Below are positions 16,329 through 24,667 of a stretch of 64,000 nucleotides of DNA, piece by piece. Both the position numbers and the translations under genes were made by a program. How positions within the stretch are numbered: the first letter of the stretch is position 1; each line of letters begins with the position of its first letter. The stretch comes from Dyadobacter chenhuakuii (lineage in GTDB: Bacteria > Bacteroidota > Bacteroidia > Cytophagales > Spirosomataceae), in NCBI RefSeq assembly GCF_023821985.2, contig NZ_CP098805.1, forward strand, positions 496,001 through 560,000, written 5' to 3'. The notes beneath the pieces were generated by a model, which was not told where the DNA came from, made no database searches, and saw only the letters and a program-made list of their open reading frames with translations.

Positions 16329-16904
16329 ATGAAAAAATTATTATTGGCTGCCGCACTGCTTATCTCAGTACAGTCAGCATTTGCCCAAAAATTTAGCATT
16401 GGACCAAAAGCCGGTCTGAACATCAGCAACTATACTGGCGGTGACATTGAATCGGATGCATTGGTAGGATATCACCTCGGTGGGATTATTAACTATGGTT
16501 TCGGCAAAGTATTTTCATTGCAGCCAGAGGTTTTATTCTCTACACAAGGAGCAAAAGTTGACAACGCGGGAAATAAATCTGACTTTAAAATTAGCTATGT
16601 TACCGTGCCTGTAATGTTTAAATTTAAGACAAACGGCGGGTTTTATGTGGAATTTGGCCCACAAGCGGGTTTCAGGACATCTACCGACATTCCGGATCAG
16701 ACGATCAATAACTTCGCTAAAAACCTTGATTTGGCAGCAGCGGGTGGCATTGGGTATCATTCACCGATCGGACTTGGTGTAGGCGTTCGTTATATTGCAG
16801 GACTTTCCAAGGTTGGTAATTTCTCCGGCCAGAACATTGATCCTGACTTTAAGAACAGCGTAATCCAGGCCAGCATCTTCTGGGCTATTCCGTTGGTGAA
16901 ATAA
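16329..16904 (+). CDS. PorT-family outer-membrane beta-barrel protein
   Basis: 191 residues. A signal peptide ends at SAFAQK (about residue 19). The mature part opens with FSIGPKAGLNISNYTGGD and continues as a small 8-strand-like barrel (LQPEVLFSTQGAKVD, YVTVPVMFKFKTNGGFYVE, GPQAGFR). It is a Bacteroidota porin/OmpA-like small barrel with no peptidoglycan-binding domain. It stands alone, with a terminator downstream. About 204 bases upstream hold no recognisable gene. Confidence 0.85.
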   Translation: MKKLLLAAALLISVQSAFAQKFSIGPKAGLNISNYTGGDIESDALVGYHLGGIINYGFGKVFSLQPEVLFSTQGAKVDNAGNKSDFKISYVTVPVMFKFKTNGGFYVEFGPQAGFRTSTDIPDQTINNFAKNLDLAAAGGIGYHSPIGLGVGVRYIAGLSKVGNFSGQNIDPDFKNSVIQASIFWAIPLVK

Positions 16905-16933
16905 GGCATCTTACCTTCTGAAAAGAATTTGAC

Positions 16934-16966
16934 AGGGAATGGGTTTTGACTCATTCCCTTTTTTTA
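16934..16966 (+). terminator. Rho-independent terminator after the PorT-like gene
   Basis: An 8-bp stem (agggaatg at 16934-16941 with cattccct at 16952-16959) followed by a run of Ts. Confidence 0.8.
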
Positions 16967-17026
16967 CGCCGTGTTTTTAACCGCTCTAAATTAGCATCAG
17001 CGCTGGTTGAAGTGAATTGGTTCTGA

Positions 17027-17034
17027 TATTTTTG
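17027..17034 (+). promoter_or_regulatory. Possible -7 element of the 138-residue hypothetical gene
   Basis: TATTTTTG matches TAnnTTTG; a TTG lies 17 bases upstream (17007-17009). Transcription from here would begin near 17039, upstream of the ATG at 17071 but downstream of earlier in-frame starts, which supports the 17071 start. Confidence 0.42.
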
Positions 17035-17070
17035 ATTTTTGAACGATTCAAAAACACCCTTGCGCTCACT

Positions 17071-17487
17071 ATGCAAATGATCCGTTACACTGTTCACAAT
17101 GAAACAGTTCTGTACAATCTGAATGATTACATCAACCTTCTTCTGGAAGCGAAAGTATTGCACCCGGCCATGCCGCAGCTCCGAAAGAGCCCGAAGTCCG
17201 GAAAAACGCCGATGCAGATCGTTTTGGAAAAATTAGAGAAGTTCGAACCCATGTATTACATGCGCTACAACCACGATTTTTATGTGAATTGGGTGCTGTT
17301 TGAATACTTCTTCCGGCCATTAAAACCGTTGCTAATTAATGTTGCAGACTGGCGAGATGATGATAGTATTTTTAAACAAACACAGCTTTTTATCAACGAA
17401 TCAACGCTTAAATCCCAAAAGAAAAGCGGTGCTCAGGCCGCTTCCTACTTCCAGAAAGTTACCTTGAAGCTGGCCGCCACCAACTGA
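17071..17487 (+). CDS. Hypothetical protein
   Basis: 138 residues from the ATG at 17071; an upstream in-frame start at 17017 would precede the predicted transcription start. No signal peptide or membrane segment. Notable features are an aromatic-rich middle (EPMYYMRYNHDFYVNWVLFE) and basic stretches (LRKSPKSGKTPMQ, STLKSQKKSGAQ). I do not recognise a family. The 265 bases after it contain no gene, only a palindrome upstream of the permease. Confidence 0.55.
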   Translation: MQMIRYTVHNETVLYNLNDYINLLLEAKVLHPAMPQLRKSPKSGKTPMQIVLEKLEKFEPMYYMRYNHDFYVNWVLFEYFFRPLKPLLINVADWRDDDSIFKQTQLFINESTLKSQKKSGAQAASYFQKVTLKLAATN

Positions 17488-17671
17488 TATCTCCTTTCAA
17501 CGCTTCCGAATTTAAACCTTCCTGTATACCACCAAAGCTTCGCTGAATAGTGATCTTAGGTTGGCATAACCGTACAAATGCTGTTCACTATCGGACATCG
17601 GTTGCAAAAGTTTTATGTATAACTATTTAACTTACAGTTGCTTATTGCGAGTGGCGCTAGCTGGCAGTGTT

Positions 17672-17685
17672 TTTTACCGGTAAAA
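17672..17685. promoter_or_regulatory. 14-bp perfect palindrome upstream of the permease gene
   Basis: TTTTACCGGTAAAA lies 67 bases before the permease ATG, in a 265-base gene-free stretch. It is a candidate operator; no regulator is encoded nearby. Confidence 0.35.
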
Positions 17686-17752
17686 TTGGTCCTAGAAAGA
17701 CTAATTCCCCTGTTTTTCTCCGCCCGGTATCAGAACCTTAAAGCAAAAAACC

Positions 17753-20116
17753 ATGATTGTAACCTACGTAAAAATCGCCTGGCGGAACCTGTTGAAGAAC
17801 AGCTTTTATTCGCTTATCAACTGCATTGGTTTGTCGGTAGGGCTTGCAGTCGGGATTTTGATTTTGCTTTGGGTGCAGGATGAGCTTACTTATGACAGTT
17901 TTAATACACAGTCGGAAAGCATTTATAAGCTTGAAAACCGCGTGGGCACCGGCGCCAGCCAGCAAATTTGGACCGGGACGGTTGCACCTATCTCTGAATT
18001 TGCCAAAAGAGAAGTTCCCGGGATCAGGGATGCCGTAAGGATGACTTATAATGGCGCGTATACATTGTTCAGATACCAGGATAAAGTTTTCAATGAAGAA
18101 AACACCTTCTTCGCTGACCCGACCTTATTCACCATATTCGATTTCCGCCTCATTCAGGGAAACCAACGCAAGCCTTTTCTTGATAACCATTCAGTAATCC
18201 TGACTGAAACCACTGCCAGACGCTATTTTGGGAATACAAATGTTGTAGGCAAATCAATAGCTTCCGACACGACCCAATTTACAGTAACGGGCGTGGTGGC
18301 GGATTTTCCCGAAAATTCAAGTATAAAGGGGGACATGATCTTTCCCATTTCGCTCAGGTTCAAAGACCGTTATTCGGCGGTCACAGATGGCAAAACGCAG
18401 GACAACGATTTTCATGAATTTGATTACACCACATACTTTTTGATTCAGCCGGGAAAAGATGTCAAAAATATAGCGAACACGCTCCGCAACATTCACTTGC
18501 GCAACAAACCCGACGATACAGACCTTACCTATCTTTTACAGGCATTGCCCAATGTTCATTTATATAAGTCCGACGGCAGCGAGCAGGGCATTGAAACGGT
18601 AAGGATGTTCCTGATCGTGGCATCACTTATTCTGATCATTGCCTGCATCAATTACGTCAATCTTTCCACGGCCCGCTCCCTGCTGCGTTCCCGCGAGGTG
18701 AGCATGCGAAAGATTATCGGCGCGGCGCGTACGCAGCTTTTTGTGCAGTTCCTGATAGAAACAATTCTGCTGTTTTCGCTATCGACATTGGTGGCCATTA
18801 TGTTAATGTATGTCCTGATGCCGTTTTTCAACCAGATCTCCGGCAAAAAACTGGTGCTCGATTTCGCCAGACCGCATATCTGGCAGGTTTTAGGCGTAAC
18901 CATCACAGGCACGCTGATCGCTTCCAGCATTTATCCAGCATTGCTATTATCTTCTTTCGAGCCGCTTAAATCACTGAAAGGCAATGTCTCTGCCGGGCTT
19001 AGCGAATCAATGTTCCGCAAAACGCTGGTGGTGATACAGTTTACCGTTTCCGTTGTGCTCATTGCAGGCACATTGATCATCAGCAAGCAGCTTAAATATA
19101 TCCGTTCCAAGAGCTTGGGTTACGACAAAACACACGTGCTCTCGTTCTACATGCGGGACCTGCCCAGGCATTATGACGTGGTCAAAAATGAATTACTCAG
19201 CCAGCCGGGCATAACGGACGTCAGCAGGTCTAATTTCAATGTGGTCCAGATCGGCGGGCAAACGGGAAGCAGCAACTGGGATGGAAAAGAGCCGGGAGAA
19301 ACCATGATGATCCGGTTTATGAGCGCGGATAAATCGTTCATTCCATTCTTTAAAATGCAGCTGAAAGAAGGCGCTAATTTTACAGACAAGCCATCCGACA
19401 CCAAACATTATATCCTGAACGAAACGGCCGTAAAAACAGCACGGATCAAGGACCCCATCGGGAAACGTTTCAAGCTCTGGGACAACGAAGGGACGATTAT
19501 CGGTGTGGTAAAAGACTTTCACTTTGCTTCGATGAAGCAAAAAATTGAGCCCGCCGTTTTTCTCTATGATCCGGGTAATATGAATCGTATTTATATAAAA
19601 ACAACTGGTAATGATGCCCAGGAGGCGATTGCAGCCGCAGAGAAGGTTTGGGAAAAATTCAATGCAGATTCCCCGTTTCAGTACGCCTTTCTGGACGAAG
19701 CATTCAACAGTCTCTACAAATCCGAAGAGCAGACAGGCCTTTTATTCAACATTTTTGCTTCCATCGCGATTCTTATTTCCTGCCTGGGATTGTTTGGGCT
19801 GGCTACTTACACGGCACAAGTCCGCAGGAAGGAGATCGGCGTACGCAAAGTCTTAGGATCAAGTCTGGCCGGGATTGTTCAGCTTTTGGCAAAGGATTTT
19901 GTCAAGCTGGTCTTCATAGGGATCATTATTGCCACGCCTATTGCCTGGTATGCTATGGATAAATGGTTAAAGGATTTTGCTTACCGGATGGAAATGCCCT
20001 GGTGGGTCTTTGGTTTCGCTGGTCTGCTCGCATTGGTTATTGCCTTGCTTACAATCTCTTTCCAAAGCATTAAAGCCGCACTAATGGATCCCGTAAAAAG
20101 CCTGCGCAGCGAATAG
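17753..20116 (+). CDS. FtsX/MacB-type ABC transporter permease
   Basis: 787 residues, the two-repeat form common in Bacteroidota. Each half has an extracytoplasmic MacB-PCD-like domain and an FtsX domain. The N-terminus reads KIAWRNLLKNSFYSLINCIG with the first membrane helix at about 21-41; helices follow at about 285-310, 335-360, 380-400 and 430-450, and three near the C-terminus (about 670-775). The FtsX signatures AARSLLRSREVSMRKIIG-like and AQVRRKEIGVRKVLGSS are visible. No ATPase gene is adjacent, so the partner must be elsewhere. Such proteins export or sense peptides or lipoproteins by mechanotransmission. Confidence 0.9.
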   Translation: MIVTYVKIAWRNLLKNSFYSLINCIGLSVGLAVGILILLWVQDELTYDSFNTQSESIYKLENRVGTGASQQIWTGTVAPISEFAKREVPGIRDAVRMTYNGAYTLFRYQDKVFNEENTFFADPTLFTIFDFRLIQGNQRKPFLDNHSVILTETTARRYFGNTNVVGKSIASDTTQFTVTGVVADFPENSSIKGDMIFPISLRFKDRYSAVTDGKTQDNDFHEFDYTTYFLIQPGKDVKNIANTLRNIHLRNKPDDTDLTYLLQALPNVHLYKSDGSEQGIETVRMFLIVASLILIIACINYVNLSTARSLLRSREVSMRKIIGAARTQLFVQFLIETILLFSLSTLVAIMLMYVLMPFFNQISGKKLVLDFARPHIWQVLGVTITGTLIASSIYPALLLSSFEPLKSLKGNVSAGLSESMFRKTLVVIQFTVSVVLIAGTLIISKQLKYIRSKSLGYDKTHVLSFYMRDLPRHYDVVKNELLSQPGITDVSRSNFNVVQIGGQTGSSNWDGKEPGETMMIRFMSADKSFIPFFKMQLKEGANFTDKPSDTKHYILNETAVKTARIKDPIGKRFKLWDNEGTIIGVVKDFHFASMKQKIEPAVFLYDPGNMNRIYIKTTGNDAQEAIAAAEKVWEKFNADSPFQYAFLDEAFNSLYKSEEQTGLLFNIFASIAILISCLGLFGLATYTAQVRRKEIGVRKVLGSSLAGIVQLLAKDFVKLVFIGIIIATPIAWYAMDKWLKDFAYRMEMPWWVFGFAGLLALVIALLTISFQSIKAALMDPVKSLRSE

Positions 20117-20149
20117 GACTTTTTAAAATATTGTTTTAAAAAACAGACT

Positions 20150-20704
20150 ATGGAATCGACATACTTATCGAGTGTAGTAAAGCAATTTGAATACTACAAA
20201 ATGCTGGGTGAGAAGGCGATGATGCAGCTGCCCGACGAAGCGATTTTCTGGCGATACAATGCGGAAAGTAATAGTATTGCATTGATCGTCAATCACATTG
20301 TTGGAAATATGCTGTCGCGCTTCACTGATTTCCTGACAACTGATGGCGAAAAACCCTGGCGCAACCGGGACGCGGAATTTGAGGATATGTTTGCCAACCG
20401 CGAAGAGCTATTGACTTACTGGAACAAAGGGTGGGTTTGCTTGTTGAATGCCTTAGGCGAACTCACGGAAGCAGACCTCGAAAAAATTGTGTATATCCGC
20501 AATGACGGGCATAGCGTTGTGGAAGCCATCAACCGCCAGCTCGCACATTATCCCTATCATATCGGGCAAATTGTATTTATTGCCAAAATGGCTGCCGGTG
20601 AAAAGTGGGAAGCCCTTTCAATTCCACGGAATAAATCCAATGATTACAATGCACGCAAGTTTACTAATGAAAAGTCCGTCCGCCATTTTACAGATGATCT
20701 TTGA
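20150..20704 (+). CDS. DinB-fold protein (DUF1572)
   Basis: 184 residues, four-helix bundle of the DinB/YfiT type. The metal-binding histidine triad is H49 (LIVNHIVGNM), H133 and H137 (QLAHYPYHIGQ). Family members act as small-molecule thiol-dependent transferases or are uncharacterised. It follows the permease by 33 bases and may be cotranscribed, but shows no functional link. Confidence 0.85.
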   Translation: MESTYLSSVVKQFEYYKMLGEKAMMQLPDEAIFWRYNAESNSIALIVNHIVGNMLSRFTDFLTTDGEKPWRNRDAEFEDMFANREELLTYWNKGWVCLLNALGELTEADLEKIVYIRNDGHSVVEAINRQLAHYPYHIGQIVFIAKMAAGEKWEALSIPRNKSNDYNARKFTNEKSVRHFTDDL

Positions 20705-20742
20705 GTAAAATGCCTTTAACACCGCTCCGATCGCTTACCAGT

Positions 20743-21657
20743 TCAGGATAGAGCGCCTGGGGGCGGGCCTCCGGCGGGCCGGGAATTGTCTTTGGGAAGT
20801 GGCACGAATTCGTGATTGTCGGCCGGGGGTAAAATAATCCGGCCCTGTTTCCAATCCTCTTTTGCCTGTTCAATTCGTTCTTTCCGGCTGGAAACGAAGT
20901 TCCACCAGATGTAGCGGTCACCCAAATGTTCGCCGCCCAGCATCATTAGTGTGGTGCTTTCCTTAGCAATGATCAACGGATCCACGCCTTTTGTAAACAC
21001 AATCATTTTACCGGCAGCGTAAGCAACACCATTCACTTCCACACTGCCCCTTACAATGTATACGCCCCGCTCGCTATGGCCAACCGGCAAGCCAAACCTT
21101 GCGCCCTGGTCTAAAACCACATGGAGATAAAACAATGGAGAACTCGCACTGACATTGCTTTTTAAACCATAGGCATCGCCTGCTATCAAGCGCATCCAGA
21201 TCCCTTTTTCCGTAAATACCGGCAGCTGATCGGCCGTGTAATTTTTAAATGCAGGTTCCGACTCTTCGTCTTTTTCGGGAAGCGCCACCCACGTCTGGAT
21301 CATTTCAAGTTCGCCTCCTGCCAGCATAGCCGGATCCTCAAAGCGCTCACTATGCGCAATGCCTTTGCCCGCAGTCATCCAGTTGACTTCACCAGGTTTG
21401 ATAACCTGCTCTACACCCAGGCTATCCCTGTGCGTAACATTGCCACTGAACAGATAGCTTACCGTGGAAAGGCCAATGTGTGGATGTGGCAGGACATCCA
21501 GGTTTGTTGCAGTGGGTGTGGGCAGGTTAACCGGCCCGCCGTGATCCATAAAGATGAATGGCCCTACCATTCGCCGCAGCTGATAGGGTAGGATGCGCTT
21601 TACTTCAAAACCCGGGACAATTTCAGCTCTTCGTGAGTCAATGACGATATCTAGCAT
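20743..21657 (-). CDS. Pirin family protein
   Basis: 304 residues, bicupin. The N-terminal cupin keeps the iron ligands H58, H60 (DVLPHPHIGLSTVSYL), H102 and E104 (GKGIAHSERFE). The C-terminal domain holds the pirin_C stretch WNFVSSRKERIEQAKEDW. Bacterial pirins include quercetinase-like dioxygenases and stress proteins; which applies here is unknown. The last ~20 residues (PKDNSRPAGGPPPGALS) are proline- and glycine-rich. Confidence 0.92.
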   Translation of the reverse strand: MLDIVIDSRRAEIVPGFEVKRILPYQLRRMVGPFIFMDHGGPVNLPTPTATNLDVLPHPHIGLSTVSYLFSGNVTHRDSLGVEQVIKPGEVNWMTAGKGIAHSERFEDPAMLAGGELEMIQTWVALPEKDEESEPAFKNYTADQLPVFTEKGIWMRLIAGDAYGLKSNVSASSPLFYLHVVLDQGARFGLPVGHSERGVYIVRGSVEVNGVAYAAGKMIVFTKGVDPLIIAKESTTLMMLGGEHLGDRYIWWNFVSSRKERIEQAKEDWKQGRIILPPADNHEFVPLPKDNSRPAGGPPPGALS

Positions 21658-21793
21658 AAACGAAATTATAAAATAATGTCAAAGCGAGGGTTTCCGGACA
21701 TGCAAAGTTGTGGATTCCGATGAAAATTTCACTTCACAGGCTACATATGGCACGGTATTCGTAGGGAACTACTCAAACAAACTAAACAAAAAT

Positions 21794-22246
21794 ATGGCAC
21801 TTACAGAAAATGCATCTGGCGTAATTAGTGATCTGATTGAAATTAACAATGACCGCGTTGCTGGTTTTGAAAAAGCAATCGCAGATATTAATGATGAAAA
21901 TATCGACCTGAAACACCTTTTTGAAGAGTATGCACAGCAGAGCCGCAAAAATGTTCAGGAATTGTCTGCTATTGCTGGTTCAGCTCCACACCTGGAAGAT
22001 GATATGAGCGTAAGCGGAACATTGCACCGCGCATGGATCGATGTGAAAGCATTGTTCGGCGGAAGCGACCGCGCAAGCATTCTATCCGAAGCAGAACGTG
22101 GCGAGGATGCAATCAAAAAAGCATATCAGGACGCATTGAACGGCAGCGTTCCATTGCAATCTGCTGAAATTATCAGGAGCCAGGCTCAGGGCATTAATGC
22201 TGCCCACGATAAAATTAAAGCTTTGCGCGATGTTGCAAAAGCTTAA
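21794..22246 (+). CDS. PA2169-family four-helix-bundle protein (DUF2383)
   Basis: 150 residues from the ATG at 21794 (MALTENASGVISDLIEINND); an in-frame start 84 bases upstream would add a non-conserved leader. The ferritin-like helical pattern of the PA2169 / YciE-like family is clear: SRKNVQELSAIAG, SGTLHRAWIDVKALFGGSDR, ILSEAERGEDAIKKAYQDAL. The family is stress-associated and of unknown function. A strong terminator follows. Confidence 0.85.
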   Translation: MALTENASGVISDLIEINNDRVAGFEKAIADINDENIDLKHLFEEYAQQSRKNVQELSAIAGSAPHLEDDMSVSGTLHRAWIDVKALFGGSDRASILSEAERGEDAIKKAYQDALNGSVPLQSAEIIRSQAQGINAAHDKIKALRDVAKA

Positions 22247-22261
22247 TTAGCTGATTATTAG

Positions 22262-22292
22262 AAAAGCTGCTTCGAAAGAAGCAGCTTTTTTT
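22262..22292 (+). terminator. Rho-independent terminator after the PA2169-family gene
   Basis: A 12-bp perfect stem (aaaagctgcttc / gaagcagctttt) closed by a GAAA tetraloop, followed by Ts. Confidence 0.9.
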
Positions 22293-22334
22293 GTGTAATG
22301 ACAGGTCCGTAAATCTCAAACCTTTATCACTGAT

Positions 22335-22589
22335 ATGGCAAAGAAAAACTTAAAAGCCAGTTACCAGAAAATGCTCGAATGGAACCAGTATCGGGCAGAA
22401 GAAAATTCAGGGTCACTTAAAAAACTTCTTCGTTTGCTTTCCGAACTGGACCGTGAGTCAGAAGCTGACGAGACTTATGAAAAGGACATCGACGATTTGG
22501 AGTCACTGAAATTTATTTACGAAACCGGCATCCGAAAATTTGAAAGCCAGGTCGATAAATATAAGGCGCTTATTGCCCAACTTCCCTGA
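22335..22589 (+). CDS. Small hypothetical coiled-coil protein
   Basis: 84 residues, highly charged and helical (NSGSLKKLLRLLSELDRESE, ETGIRKFESQVDKYKALIAQ), no signal peptide or cysteine. I do not recognise the family. It sits between the terminator of the PA2169-family gene and the convergent DUF808 gene, with 22 bases between the two stops. Confidence 0.55.
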   Translation: MAKKNLKASYQKMLEWNQYRAEENSGSLKKLLRLLSELDRESEADETYEKDIDDLESLKFIYETGIRKFESQVDKYKALIAQLP

Positions 22590-22611
22590 GAAACCGGGCA
22601 TTTGCTGCTCA

Positions 22612-23496
22612 TCAGGATTTCGATTTCACCAGGGAAACAACTTTCTTAAATCCTGTAAAGATCAGGAAAGCAGCGAGCCCCATCACCAGGCCAATTCCAA
22701 GTTCTTTCACCGTAGCCGGAATTCCTGGGAAAAGGTGATGGAAAAATTCAATGTTGTGCGCGAAAATTCCTCCTGAAACCAGAAGCAATGCAACCGTTCC
22801 AACGGCACCCAGGATTTTGATAATCACCGGAAGTGCCCGCACCAGCAAATTGCCCAGTGCATTAAAGAAGCCCTTACCTCCTGATTTTTTAATGAGCTTA
22901 TGACCGGCGTCGTCCATGCGGACAATCAGCGCTACAATTCCGTAAACGCCAACTGTTGCTACGAGTGCAACCGTGGCAACAGTCAGGATCTGGATCGTCA
23001 GGTTTTGGTCCAACACACTGCCAAGGGCAATGATGACGATCTCCACTGATAAAATAAAGTCAGTAGTGATTGCAGATTTAACTTTCGTCTTCTCTATATC
23101 GGTTTTCGCGATTGTTTCTCCCTGTTCCGTTTCTTTGATAACGGAATGTTCTTTTTTGGGATGATGAAAAAAGTATTCAATTATCTTTTCAACACCTTCA
23201 TAAGCCAGGTATAGCCCGCCCAGGATAAGGACGTAACTGATCGCCGCTGGCAGAAACACATTGAGCAGCAATGCTATGGGGACAATGATGAGCTTGTTGA
23301 TCAGCGAGCCTTTTGTGATCGCCCATAAGACCGGCAATTCCCTGTCGGACAAAAAACCGGTTGCTTTTTCTGCATTTACCGCCAGGTCGTCCCCCAGGAT
23401 GCCCGCTGTTTTTCTAGTTGCCACTTTCGTTGCCAGCGCAACGTCATCCATCAGAAAAGCGATATCATCTAAAATTGCAAAGAAACCGGACGCCAT
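22612..23496 (-). CDS. DUF808 inner-membrane protein (YedI-like)
   Basis: 294 residues from MASGFFAILDDIAFLMDDVA; a start ten codons upstream is possible but the conserved family sequence begins here. The core KVATRKTAGILGDDLAVNAE and the several membrane segments (AITKGSLINKLIIVPIALLL, TVATVALVATVGVYGIVALI, LGAVGTVALLLVSGG, LGIGLVMGLAAFLIF) are those of DUF808/YedI. Function unknown. Confidence 0.9.
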   Translation of the reverse strand: MASGFFAILDDIAFLMDDVALATKVATRKTAGILGDDLAVNAEKATGFLSDRELPVLWAITKGSLINKLIIVPIALLLNVFLPAAISYVLILGGLYLAYEGVEKIIEYFFHHPKKEHSVIKETEQGETIAKTDIEKTKVKSAITTDFILSVEIVIIALGSVLDQNLTIQILTVATVALVATVGVYGIVALIVRMDDAGHKLIKKSGGKGFFNALGNLLVRALPVIIKILGAVGTVALLLVSGGIFAHNIEFFHHLFPGIPATVKELGIGLVMGLAAFLIFTGFKKVVSLVKSKS

Positions 23497-23645
23497 ATTG
23501 ATATTTAAATTACAAGATTCATTCAAGACCGGACTTCACCGTCAGGATTTGTCAGAACACCTTTCCGGTGCTAATAACAGGCTAATGTAATTTAAAATAT
23601 TATACCATCATGCCAGCAGGATGCATTCCAACGTCCTCGGGCCGA

Positions 23646-24527
23646 CTATTTTTCGTCTGCCGGAATATGTTTCCAGCGGTCATGTGACCAGAGCCAATGT
23701 GCAGGTGCGCGGATGATGTTCTTTTCCAGTAAGTTATAATAGCTGGCCGTAATGTTCAGGGGAAGGCTTTGTGAAGAATGATCGGAAACAAGGTGGAAAG
23801 TGTAATCGTAATGAAAACGCGCCTTCTTAATGCATTCCAGATATACCACAACCGCATCGGATACGACGGCCAGCCGCTCGGCGCCGATCTGGGCAGAAGT
23901 TTTCTGGCCCAGAAAACTAACGAAGTGCTTCCCGCTGGCAGGCGCCGGCCGCTGGTCTGCGATCACAACAACCAGCGATGGCCGTTTGAGTTGTTTCAAC
24001 GCCGACAATGCACCGCGGTAAAAATATTGTTTGGCAATCAGATTGACTCCAAAAAAAGAGCGCATTTTAAGCAGCTTGGCATTGAGCCAGTGATTAGATA
24101 CGGGTGTGAAAGCAGTAAAAACTTTAAATTTTACGACCTTAGGCAGATTGATCAGATATTCCCAGTTACCATAATGTGAAGCTAGTAGAACAACATTCCT
24201 GTTATCGCTGTAAAAATTTTCCAACAGCTCCGGATTTGTGTAGTTAGCGAGCTCTTTTCGCCTTTTTGCACCTATAATCATATGCAGAAACGGTTCGACG
24301 ACAAGGTCGCTCAGATGCCGGTAATAATGCTTAATAAAGACTTTTATCTGCTGCTCTCCACGCACGGGGAAAGAGCTGGACAGGTTTTTCCGGATTACGT
24401 CATACCTGTATTTAAGTACATGGAAAACAATAAAGTAAACCATAGCTGATAATGCTCCCGCTATGGTGAGCAGCAAGTTAAAGAAGGCAGAAGTAAGCCA
24501 TTTTTTTATAGGCTTAATGAATTCCAT
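23646..24527 (-). CDS. LpxL/HtrB-like lysophospholipid or lipid A acyltransferase
   Basis: 293 residues from MEFIKPIKKWLTSAFFNLLL; an upstream in-frame start at 24692 would run into the opposite gene and is rejected. An N-terminal membrane helix (about 13-36) precedes the acyltransferase motif H118-x4-E123 (LLASHYGNWEYL) and later blocks VVVIADQRPAP and GAERLAVVSDAVVVYLE. The family transfers acyl chains to lipid A or aminolipid precursors at the inner face of the inner membrane. It diverges from the sigma-54 activator across a region with an inverted repeat. Confidence 0.85.
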   Translation of the reverse strand: MEFIKPIKKWLTSAFFNLLLTIAGALSAMVYFIVFHVLKYRYDVIRKNLSSSFPVRGEQQIKVFIKHYYRHLSDLVVEPFLHMIIGAKRRKELANYTNPELLENFYSDNRNVVLLASHYGNWEYLINLPKVVKFKVFTAFTPVSNHWLNAKLLKMRSFFGVNLIAKQYFYRGALSALKQLKRPSLVVVIADQRPAPASGKHFVSFLGQKTSAQIGAERLAVVSDAVVVYLECIKKARFHYDYTFHLVSDHSSQSLPLNITASYYNLLEKNIIRAPAHWLWSHDRWKHIPADEK

Positions 24528-24576
24528 ATGTTGTAAAGGGATTGACTTTTTGCATTGTATTGCTCTAAGAACATTA

Positions 24577-24630
24577 TTCGGGACAGCTATGTTTCCTTTT
24601 TTTACTAAAGATAAAATGCGATGTCCCGAA
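24577..24630. promoter_or_regulatory. 9-bp inverted repeat in a divergent intergenic region
   Basis: TTCGGGACA (24577-24585) and TGTCCCGAA (24622-24630), 36 bases apart, lie between the acyltransferase (minus) and the sigma-54 activator (plus). Candidate paired operator sites or a transcribed stem. Confidence 0.4.
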
Positions 24631-24667
24631 AAACGCATTTCTTGCATCAGAATACGACTTGCTGAAC

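Noticed and set aside
17638-17883. 81-codon plus-strand frame overlapping the permease start
   Set aside because: It overlaps the conserved N-terminus of the permease in another frame and has no protein-like pattern.
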